A DNA stretch of 11,329 bases from Spirochaeta sp. Its GTDB lineage: Bacteria > Spirochaetota > Spirochaetia > Spirochaetales_E > Spirochaetaceae_B. Made by a program: the position numbers and the translations under genes. How positions within the stretch are numbered: the stretch's first letter is position 1; the number at the start of each line of letters is the position of its first letter. Shown here piece after piece: positions 5,208 through 11,329 of the stretch. The notes below the pieces were generated by a model. The model was not told the origin of the DNA and did no database searches. It saw nothing but the letters and a program-made list of their open reading frames with translations. The stretch spans positions 1 to 11,329 of the forward strand of contig JAUUYD010000031.1 of assembly GCA_030590585.1 (NCBI GenBank). The letters run 5' to 3'.

Positions 5208-6362
5208 CTAAAATTGAACAGTCAGTGTTATTGAGGGAACACCACTGCGAGCCTCACCAACCCTGGAAGTGAAGCGCATCCCCACCTTATCGCACTCTTC
5301 CTGCATGTAACCAAGGTACAGCAATCCCATTTCCGTATTTCCCGCTGAAGTGCTTTTGTAGAACTGCCCCAGAGAGACGCCGGAGCCGGATTTCATTTTC
5401 TCCTCAACTTTTTCTTTCAACTCAAGATATTCTGCTTCACGGTTATAGATAATGATTTCAAGTTTCTTCTCTGTACCGATCGACGAGGAATTTGAATTGC
5501 CGAGCCTCCAGGCGATTGTCAGATTGGTTTGGGATTTCTCCATAGCCTTTATCAGAGCAGTCCTTTTGGCAGCATCGTAAAGCAGCAGCTTTGTATCGGT
5601 TCCCTCACCGTAAACACGATTGGCGAAAGAAGTCCTATTCAGGGTTTCAGCACTCAGGGCCAGTTCCATCAGGAGAAGAGTCAGATAATCAGCAATCCGA
5701 GATCGGCGTATATACAATTCCAGCTGTTTCCTTGTTTTCTGTATCAATTCCTTATGCTCGAAATCGGAGCTGAATCTGGTGAGAATAAACCACACAAAGG
5801 GGCGGGTATGATCCAGAAAACGGTCTGCAAGAAATATCATGATATTTTTCTCATCAGCCTGTAATGAAGAATCGGAAGCAATGCCTTCAAGCAGCGGTGA
5901 AGTAATCGCCTTTCGAATGGATTTCAACTGATCAGCATTCTGTGCCAGAACATCATTGAGAACGGAATCGTTGATTTTCGTCTGCTCATCGATGATGTTC
6001 CCCGGATTTGCCCTGTTCCAATCCTTAATCATCGATGATCCGATAAGCATATCAAAGAGTACCTGGTCAAACTGTTTGTATAGAAATCCAAAAACAATCA
6101 ACTTGGACAGATCCATCAAGTCAGACCGCACTGAGGTAAACTCCGGCCGGGCAATCTCCAGCCTGGAAAGATAACCAATCCTTACCATATGCTGAAAGGA
6201 ACTCGGTGAAACTTTTGCCAGTTTAACCCCATACTGCTCAGAACCATCCGCCATGGCAATCTTACTGAGCTTATACCCTTTATCCATGAAAAAACCCACT
6301 CCATTGTTTGTGAGGGTTACGTGTGGATTTAATTCAATTATAGGCTTCTTACCGGGAGACAT
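5208..6362 (-). CDS. Conserved-looking hypothetical protein, about 384 aa
   Basis: A long minus-strand frame with normal composition. I do not recognise its family. It has no signal peptide and no convincing membrane spans, so it is probably cytosolic. The N-terminal third (IIELNPHVTLTNNGVGFFMDKGYKLSKI) looks beta-rich. The middle (about residues 70-260) is helical and rich in Leu, Lys and Arg. After an ITIAWRLGNS-like strand and a helix with ELKEKVEEKMKSGSGVSLGQFYKS, the protein ends in a strand pair, MRFTSRVGEARSGVPSITLTVQF. The late section vaguely recalls a degenerate GHKL-type ATP-binding domain, but the N, G1 and G2 boxes are not clear, so I do not call it. I chose the ATG at 6362, preceded by AAGGA twelve bases away. 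A TTG seven codons upstream (6383) also keeps the frame but has no ribosome binding site. Its start lies 37 bp after the stop of the upstream nitroreductase-like gene, so they may share a transcript. Confidence 0.8.
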   Translation of the reverse strand: MSPGKKPIIELNPHVTLTNNGVGFFMDKGYKLSKIAMADGSEQYGVKLAKVSPSSFQHMVRIGYLSRLEIARPEFTSVRSDLMDLSKLIVFGFLYKQFDQVLFDMLIGSSMIKDWNRANPGNIIDEQTKINDSVLNDVLAQNADQLKSIRKAITSPLLEGIASDSSLQADEKNIMIFLADRFLDHTRPFVWFILTRFSSDFEHKELIQKTRKQLELYIRRSRIADYLTLLLMELALSAETLNRTSFANRVYGEGTDTKLLLYDAAKRTALIKAMEKSQTNLTIAWRLGNSNSSSIGTEKKLEIIIYNREAEYLELKEKVEEKMKSGSGVSLGQFYKSTSAGNTEMGLLYLGYMQEECDKVGMRFTSRVGEARSGVPSITLTVQF

Positions 6363-6399
6363 ATTCGAGGTGAATCCTTTCAAATATCAAAGTCGGTTA

Positions 6400-6915
6400 T
6401 TACCAATGGTCGAAACTAATGACACGCTCCCTCGGGAGCCGGTCGGTATAAGTAGATTTATCGGAAGAATGGCCGATTGCCAGTAGTATAACCACCCTCA
6501 TAGCATGAGGAACAGTCAGCTGATCTTTTACAGCTATCTCATCATAAGTGGCCAATAATGAAGTTCCAAACCCTTCATGTTCAGCCTGGAGCATCATAAA
6601 AGAAACGGCAATTGCTATATCAAGCGGATAACTTAATTGGCCGTTGGGCATTGTGTAATTGATATTGGTAGTACAGGCAGCTATCACACAACCTGCATCA
6701 ATCAATCGAGCATCCCCGTAACAAGCATCAGAAAGGGATTTCTTCGCACTCTCCTGTCGGATGGCAATAAAACGCCAGGCCTGTCTGTTCTTTGCTGATG
6801 GTGCCCGACGCCCTGCATCAAGAATCCTGTCCAGAACCTCGGGGTCTATAGATCCGCCATCGAAAGACCGCACCGTCGAACGATTACGAATTTCCTCAAG
6901 AATATCCATGAACAT
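6400..6915 (-). CDS. Nitroreductase-family FMN oxidoreductase
   Basis: A 171-aa short nitroreductase-like protein, expected to bind FMN and reduce a substrate with NAD(P)H in the cytosol; the substrate is unknown. The N-terminal phosphate-binding motif NRSTVRSFDG (11-20) and APSAKNRQAWRFIAI (38-52) are diagnostic. The central segment YPLDIAIAVSFMMLQAEHEGFGTSLL (97-121) is the family's second signature, and the tail RLPRERVISFDHW matches the usual R.P.EE...FD.W ending. Length suits the compact subgroup (about 165-180 aa). Two in-frame ATGs exist, at 6915 and 6909, with no Shine-Dalgarno for either. TATCCT immediately before the first would place transcription start on the second. It is divergent from the M28-like membrane gene and probably co-directional with the orphan gene downstream. 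Confidence 0.92.
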   Translation of the reverse strand: MFMDILEEIRNRSTVRSFDGGSIDPEVLDRILDAGRRAPSAKNRQAWRFIAIRQESAKKSLSDACYGDARLIDAGCVIAACTTNINYTMPNGQLSYPLDIAIAVSFMMLQAEHEGFGTSLLATYDEIAVKDQLTVPHAMRVVILLAIGHSSDKSTYTDRLPRERVISFDHW

Positions 6916-6949
6916 AGGATAGCATGGAGAGGTTTAGACAGGAAGCTTC

Positions 6950-6979
6950 TTGACGACACAGGACAAGTCAACCTAATTT
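6950..6979 (+). promoter_or_regulatory. Candidate promoter of the M28-like gene
   Basis: TTGACG (6950-6955), an 18-bp spacer and TAATTT (6974-6979) would start transcription at about 6986, directly on the ATG at 6987. The -35 is good and the -10 poor. The -35 is also one arm of an inverted repeat, TTGAC-N12-GTCAA (6950-6971), a possible operator. Confidence 0.35.
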
Positions 6980-6986
6980 ACTAATA

Positions 6987-9140
6987 ATGCGCTATGTAAT
7001 AACCATCATTTTATTCATGTCATTGATATTCTTCGTGACAGCCTCGCCCTCAGATGTAATGAATGATACACTGTGGTTCAACGCCCTTGAGTCCAGAGTC
7101 GACGGTTCTGAAGGTGAGAGAGAAGCCCTTCTGTACATAGCAGCACATCTGGATAATCTGAAAATTTCTTACAGTAAACAGTATCTCAACTCCGGAGAAC
7201 GGGGTCATTCTTTCTCTCAGAATATTATCGCGGAGATTCCGGGGGCAGCTGCAGGACGCTACATACTTGCTGCTCCAATCGATGGTGGTGCATTTTCAAT
7301 GGCAATTCTTCTGGAATTTGCCAAAGAGCTTTCAATCAATCCACCCAAAAATACCGTTGTCCTGGCATTTCTCGGAGCGGAACGGGGTGAAACTCGTTTT
7401 CATCCATACGGAAGCAGAATAGCATCGGAGCGATTAAATAAGGAAAATGATATATTCGCTGTGTATCTTGCAGGCGATGAGAATCCAAAAAACTGGAATA
7501 TCAGAATTGGAGGTGACGGTAAAGTAGCACCTTATTGGCTCACCGAAAAAGTATCTGATGCCTTTTCTTCAGAATTCATCCCCTTCAGACTCAGAGGTAC
7601 GGATATTCAGGTGGCCAGATTGGGTCTGCAGGGTGACATCGGTTCATTGAGTACCTGGCTGAAAACAGAAATACCAACCATTCTCCTTGAAGGATCCGGT
7701 ACCCTCCAGGGGAACGAAGGGTTCAGGCAGATAAACCGCCTTCTCAACGCATTATCCTACATTGATTTCCTGCTGGAAGAGATTCCGGATAATCGTGAAA
7801 GTACCTATATTTTCCTTCGCCCCTTTACAGGATTCTCTCCCCGTATAATTTCCGAGCTTCCATATGTGTCGGTATTTCTTACAATTTCAGCCCTGTCAAT
7901 GTTCGTAATCCTTTTACGTTCACGGGATGTGCGGCTGAATCTTCAGCGTTTTTCCCAATATTGGTGGACCGGGCCGCTGCTGTTCATTATCGTATTTCTA
8001 TTCCTTTTTCTATCAACCCTGATTGTTGAGGAAACCATGCTGCTCTCCGGATTCCCGGATATATGGTCTTATGCACCTGGAACTTTCGTATTCTTCAAGC
8101 TTAGCATTGCGGCAGCACTGTCATTGAATTTCATTCTCATTACCAGGGGACTGCCCCTGCCACGAAATCCACATTTCTACTCATATGCGGCGATTGCAGT
8201 ATCAGGAATCGCGACACTGGTATTTATTGCCATAGATATCACTCTGGCCGCCTCTTCTCTATGGGCCATCATCTTTTTGATGCTGTTCACAGCCACCAGA
8301 AAGATACAAAGAAAGGGGTGGTTTCTCATACTGTCTGTTATCCCATATATAATGGGGCTGATAGTAATCATCAGAGAGCCCTATTCCGGGATTATCAGTT
8401 CCATGCTCCTTGATCGGATCTCGGGAAATATTATTCTCACATTACTGTTGTTTCCGGTAATACTTGCTATCACAAGTCTTAACTATTGGAAACTTCACTT
8501 CGACAGAACGAGATACAGCGTTCTGACACCGGCTGCAACATTCGCGTTGAGCCTTTCGGCCATCATCACCACATTCTGGGTTACCGGTCTTAATCCCTTT
8601 GATGCTGATAATCCTCAACCTGTTGAACTCATCGATCATATCGATCTTATACATGGAGACAGGAGACTGGAAATGTTAAGCCCCGGTCCCATTGGTGATG
8701 CCGATCTCATCCTTGACGGTAATATTTACCCCCTTGAGAATCTCGGACGCCGTTCTGAAGTCCGAATGCCTTTTAACAGAATCCCGTTGAGTATTGAATC
8801 AAAATCAAGATCTTTTCTCGGCCGGCGGACTATTACAGGAACAATCAGCGGGGAATCAAACCCCATTCGGCTTGTAATACATCTGAAGTCGAAATCACCT
8901 TTTACCCTTCATGATGCAAATTATCCCTTTGAAATGTCACCATCAGGAACATCTGCAGAAATTTTCATCGGGGATAATCCTCCATTTCCCATGTCCATCA
9001 GATTCACAGTTAATGCTGATGCTGAACTGACCATCTCCACTGTTGGAATATGGCTCAATCCTGTAGAACCGCCTTCTGTTATCCGCCCGGATATCAGGGA
9101 TTCAGCATCCCGTACTGCCCGAATTGAAGCCTCAATATAG
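6987..9140 (+). CDS. Multi-span membrane protein with degenerate M28-peptidase-like domain
   Basis: A 717-aa protein. Residues 1-19 form a signal peptide or first span. Residues about 28-265 follow the order of an M28 aminopeptidase domain: GSEGEREALLYIAAHL, then SQNIIAEIPGA, ILAAPIDGGAFSMAILLEFAKEL, VVLAFLGAERGE, GSRIASERL, and a late WLKTEIPTILLEG. The usual metal ligands are not found. The HxD position reads P97-I-D99, the second Asp loop is shortened, the EE pair reads E132-R133, the later 'LD' reads LA, and no terminal His is seen. About eight membrane spans follow (roughly 293-311, 328-347, 366-386, 399-419, 423-436, 443-463, 480-497 and 513-532), then a C-terminal region of about 185 residues that looks beta-rich. 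Membrane-linked M28 proteins are known, including M28-like subunits with non-proteolytic roles. This one is probably a binding or scaffold protein, not an active peptidase (inference). The start lacks a Shine-Dalgarno. Confidence 0.8.
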   Translation: MRYVITIILFMSLIFFVTASPSDVMNDTLWFNALESRVDGSEGEREALLYIAAHLDNLKISYSKQYLNSGERGHSFSQNIIAEIPGAAAGRYILAAPIDGGAFSMAILLEFAKELSINPPKNTVVLAFLGAERGETRFHPYGSRIASERLNKENDIFAVYLAGDENPKNWNIRIGGDGKVAPYWLTEKVSDAFSSEFIPFRLRGTDIQVARLGLQGDIGSLSTWLKTEIPTILLEGSGTLQGNEGFRQINRLLNALSYIDFLLEEIPDNRESTYIFLRPFTGFSPRIISELPYVSVFLTISALSMFVILLRSRDVRLNLQRFSQYWWTGPLLFIIVFLFLFLSTLIVEETMLLSGFPDIWSYAPGTFVFFKLSIAAALSLNFILITRGLPLPRNPHFYSYAAIAVSGIATLVFIAIDITLAASSLWAIIFLMLFTATRKIQRKGWFLILSVIPYIMGLIVIIREPYSGIISSMLLDRISGNIILTLLLFPVILAITSLNYWKLHFDRTRYSVLTPAATFALSLSAIITTFWVTGLNPFDADNPQPVELIDHIDLIHGDRRLEMLSPGPIGDADLILDGNIYPLENLGRRSEVRMPFNRIPLSIESKSRSFLGRRTITGTISGESNPIRLVIHLKSKSPFTLHDANYPFEMSPSGTSAEIFIGDNPPFPMSIRFTVNADAELTISTVGIWLNPVEPPSVIRPDIRDSASRTARIEASI

Positions 9141-9257
9141 CTTCAGCAGCCTCCGATGGGGATGCAGCCCAAAAAATCATGCTCAAAAGTCAGCGGGTGA
9201 TTATGTCTGTTTGTAAAGAAAAATAGATTTATTTTATACAATTCAGTATCTCTGATC

Positions 9258-9285
9258 TTGATGATTCCACATATGGCGTGATAAA
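9258..9285 (+). promoter_or_regulatory. Candidate nrdR-nrdD promoter overlapping an NrdR box
   Basis: TTGATG (9258-9263) and GATAAA (9280-9285) with a 16-bp spacer bracket the first NrdR-box exactly, an ideal layout for repression. A competing upstream promoter is TTGTAA (9211-9216) with TATACA (9235-9240), 18-bp spacer, which would place both boxes downstream of the start. I cannot decide between them from sequence. Confidence 0.4.
9264..9279 (+). promoter_or_regulatory. NrdR-box 1
   Basis: The site ATTCCACATATGGCGT fits the NrdR-box pattern (acaCwAtATaTwGtgt) at the core C, A, ATAT, G and terminal GT positions. It shares ATATGGCGT exactly with the second site. It lies 81 bp upstream of the nrdR start codon. 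Confidence 0.7.
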
Positions 9286-9304
9286 GTTTCTATTGGCTGG
9301 CAAA

Positions 9305-9320
9305 CACCTATATATGGCGT
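9305..9320 (+). promoter_or_regulatory. NrdR-box 2
   Basis: The site CACCTATATATGGCGT is the closer match to the NrdR consensus, with an intact CTATATAT core. It begins 41 bp after box 1, close to four helical turns, so both sites would face the same side of the DNA, as NrdR binding to tandem boxes requires. Confidence 0.75.
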
Positions 9321-9344
9321 TTTTCAAAAGGGGTACGACTTAAC

Positions 9345-9827
9345 GTGAAGTGTCCGTTGTGCGGTAAAACCGATGACAAGGTAATTGAATCCAGGCAAAA
9401 CCAAAGCGGTACAACCATCCGCCGGCGCAGAGAATGCATCGGATGCGGGTATCGTTTTACCTCGTATGAACATATCGAGGAAGTTCCAATAATGGTTATC
9501 AAGAGATCGGGCCGTCGGGAAAATTTCGATTTGAAAAAGGTAGAATATGGAGTTATGCGAGCTTTGGAAAAGCGCCCTGTGCCGCATGCTTCTGTTGAGG
9601 AACTGATTCATGTCATTGAAGATGAAGCAGCCATGATGAGCCGCTCCACTCATGAGATTCGCAGTGAGACAATCGGGAATCTTGTTCTGGAGAAATTATT
9701 CTCTCTGGATAAGGTTGCTTACGTCCGATTCGCATCTGTTTACCGTCAATTCGAGAATGTTGAAGAATTCATCAGTGTAATCGACGATCTCGGCCCGGAT
9801 GAAAAACCCGACGGTGAACTTTTTTAG
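9345..9827 (+). CDS. nrdR: Transcriptional repressor NrdR
   Basis: A 160-aa regulator of ribonucleotide reductase genes that senses dATP/ATP and represses when dNTPs are plentiful. The N-terminal zinc ribbon uses Cys3, Cys6, Cys31 and Cys34 (MKCPLCG... RRRRECIGCGYRFTSYE), with the family hallmark VIESR at 13-17. The ATP-cone follows at about 47-137 (VIKRSGRRENFDLKKVEYGVMRALEKRPV... DKVAYVRFASVYRQF). Length is normal (about 150-160 aa). The GTG start at 9345 is fixed by the invariant M-K-C-P start of the family; GGGG lies 11 bases upstream, a rather long spacing. It lies eight bases before nrdD and behind a pair of NrdR boxes, so it very probably controls itself and the reductase. Confidence 0.97.
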   Translation: MKCPLCGKTDDKVIESRQNQSGTTIRRRRECIGCGYRFTSYEHIEEVPIMVIKRSGRRENFDLKKVEYGVMRALEKRPVPHASVEELIHVIEDEAAMMSRSTHEIRSETIGNLVLEKLFSLDKVAYVRFASVYRQFENVEEFISVIDDLGPDEKPDGELF

Positions 9828-9835
9828 GAGCATTT

Positions 9836-11329
9836 ATGGAAGGACGAACGACTGATTGGAAAGCGCTTGTGGGTGTTTCCAGGGAAAATAAAACACAAGT
9901 GATGGAATTCCCAATCAAACGCATCGTCAAACGTGACGGCCGTGTTGTTCGTTATGATCGATCAAGAATCCATAAAGCGGTAAATAAAGCCGTTGATGCA
10001 GTGAACAGCGGCTCTGATCCGAAAGAAATCACAGATCTTATTGAAGATCAGCTTCGAATTTTCATGAAAGACCGCCATCCGAACTCTGTACCGGCAGTAG
10101 AAGAGATTCAGGATCTGGTGGAAAATGTTCTCATCGATTTCGGGGACAAATCCCTTGTTAAAGCCTATATTCTCTATCGATCCCGGAGGGAAGATCTGAG
10201 GGATGCCAAAAGCCTGATGCTGAATGTGGATCGTACAATGAACGGCTATCTGTCCCAGTCCGATTGGCGTGTTAACGAAAATGCCAATGTAAATTTCTCT
10301 TTAGGCGGACTTATTCTTCATAATTCCGGAACAATCACCGCGAATTACTGGCTTAAAAACGTCTATTCTCCTGAGGTTGCCGAAGCCCATCGCTCCGGAG
10401 CCATGCACATTCACGATCTTTCCATGTTCTCAGGTTACTGTGCGGGATGGTCACTCAGGCAGCTGATTGAGGAAGGACTTGGTGGGGTGAGTGAGAAAAT
10501 TTCATCCAAACCCGCAGCTCATCTATCCACCTTGATGTTTCAGATTGTCAATTTCCTTGGCATCATGCAGAACGAGTGGGCAGGTGCACAGGCTTTATCG
10601 AGTTTCGATACCTATCTGGCGCCATTCATCAAGGTTGATAAGTTAAGCTTTAAAGCCGTTAAGCAGGCACTTCAAAGCTTTATTTTCGGAGTTAATACCC
10701 CCTCCCGCTGGGGAAGCCAGGCTCCCTTCACCAATATCACCATGGACTGGGTATGCCCCGGGGATATCAAGGAACGCAGTGCCGTTGTCGGCGGTGTTGA
10801 GCAGGATTTCACATACGGTGACTGCCGCAGCGAAATGGACATGGTTAATAAAGCTTTTATACAGCTCATGCTTGAAGGCGATTCCAACGGCCGGGGCTTT
10901 GCCTACCCTATTCCAACCTACAACATCACCCGGGATTTTGATTGGGAAAGCCCCAATGCCAAACTCCTTTTTGAGATGACTTCCAAATTCGGCACACCTT
11001 ATTTTCAGAATTTCATCAATTCAGATTTGAATCCGGAAGATGTCCGATCAATGTGCTGCCGCCTCCAGCTGGATAAACGGGAATTAAGAAAGCGTGGAGG
11101 CGGCCTGTTCGGATCTGATGAATTCACAGGGTCGCTGGGTGTGGTTACCATAAATCTACCCCGTATAGGATATCTTGCATCTTCTGAAGCTGACTTTTAC
11201 GCTCGTCTTGGAAGGATGATGGACCTGGCCGCCGAATCTCTCATTGCGAAACGCAAGGTTATCAATCACCTGCTTGAAGCCGGACTTTTTCCCTATACCA
11301 AACGGTATTTGAAACATCTTAACAATCAT
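9836..11329 (+). CDS. nrdD: Anaerobic (class III) ribonucleoside-triphosphate reductase, partial
   Basis: There are 498 codons from the ATG at 9836 to the right edge with no stop; family members are roughly 650-750 aa, so the C-terminal part is outside, including the glycyl-radical loop and zinc site. The enzyme reduces NTPs to dNTPs by radical chemistry under anaerobic conditions and needs the activase NrdG, possibly encoded next. Residues about 26-118 are an ATP-cone (IKRIVKRDGRVVRYDRSRIHKAV... VKAYILYRSRRED), the allosteric site for overall activity. The catalytic domain shows NENANVNFSLGGL, HRSGAMHIHDL (186-195), FGVNTPSRWGSQAPFTN, GDSNGRGFAYPIPTYNIT, SMCCRLQLD (Cys407, Cys408) and GSLGVVTINLPRIGYL. 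One of these cysteines may be the thiyl-radical residue (inference). AGGAG five bases before the ATG, overlapping the end of nrdR, indicates tight coupling. Confidence 0.97.
   Translation, partial: MEGRTTDWKALVGVSRENKTQVMEFPIKRIVKRDGRVVRYDRSRIHKAVNKAVDAVNSGSDPKEITDLIEDQLRIFMKDRHPNSVPAVEEIQDLVENVLIDFGDKSLVKAYILYRSRREDLRDAKSLMLNVDRTMNGYLSQSDWRVNENANVNFSLGGLILHNSGTITANYWLKNVYSPEVAEAHRSGAMHIHDLSMFSGYCAGWSLRQLIEEGLGGVSEKISSKPAAHLSTLMFQIVNFLGIMQNEWAGAQALSSFDTYLAPFIKVDKLSFKAVKQALQSFIFGVNTPSRWGSQAPFTNITMDWVCPGDIKERSAVVGGVEQDFTYGDCRSEMDMVNKAFIQLMLEGDSNGRGFAYPIPTYNITRDFDWESPNAKLLFEMTSKFGTPYFQNFINSDLNPEDVRSMCCRLQLDKRELRKRGGGLFGSDEFTGSLGVVTINLPRIGYLASSEADFYARLGRMMDLAAESLIAKRKVINHLLEAGLFPYTKRYLKHLNNH

Noticed and set aside
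4386..5272. Several 70-94 codon frames overlapping the DUF3179 gene on both strands
   Set aside because: All lie inside or across a family-matched reading frame and show no domain, start signal or plausible composition.
9141..9180. GC-rich partial hairpin after the M28-like gene
   Set aside because: Pairing is broken by several mismatches and no T-run follows, so I do not call a terminator.

Overview
The window looks like ordinary chromosomal DNA from a diderm bacterium. A spirochaete (Spirochaetaceae-like) is my best guess. The grounds are soft: a 65-residue zinc-ribbon protein and a 384-residue orphan protein that remind me of spirochaete-restricted hypotheticals, an Mla-type lipid transporter permease (implying an outer membrane), and an anaerobe-type nrdR-nrdD pair. 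No phage, IS element, CRISPR array, tRNA or rRNA was seen.

Layout, left to right. Bases 1-749 (minus) hold an almost complete MlaE-type ABC permease running off the left edge. Bases 827-1108 (plus) encode a DUF1820 protein. Bases 1173-1730 (minus) encode GTP cyclohydrolase I (folE) with a promoter and Shine-Dalgarno. Bases 1731-2237 are non-coding and hold the most unusual structure in the window: a four-stem cloverleaf palindrome (about 1835-1915), followed by two tandem copies of a second hairpin-forming repeat (1945-1982 and 2015-2049). A good sigma70-type promoter then leads into a plus-strand cluster: small zinc-ribbon protein, membrane-anchored TlpA-like thiol oxidoreductase, and 3-methyladenine DNA glycosylase I (tag). 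After a gap comes a secreted DUF3179 protein (4045-5193).

The minus strand then carries an unrecognised 384-aa protein (5208-6362) and a small nitroreductase-family protein (6400-6915). Divergent from these is a 717-aa membrane protein with an M28-peptidase-like domain that appears to have lost its metal ligands (6987-9140). The window ends with nrdR (9345-9827) and the first 498 codons of class III ribonucleotide reductase nrdD (9836 to the edge). They are preceded by two NrdR-box-like sites 41 bp apart, so the pair is probably autoregulated by dNTP level.

The genes form several small units rather than one pathway. The nrdR-nrdD pair is a clear functional unit (regulator plus target). The zinc-ribbon/TlpA/tag cluster is tightly packed but functionally mixed. 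I found no convincing new multi-gene system. The best leads are the cloverleaf repeat, the degenerate M28 membrane protein, and a recurring arrangement in which a -10-like hexamer lies at leaderless-mRNA distance from start codons that lack a Shine-Dalgarno.
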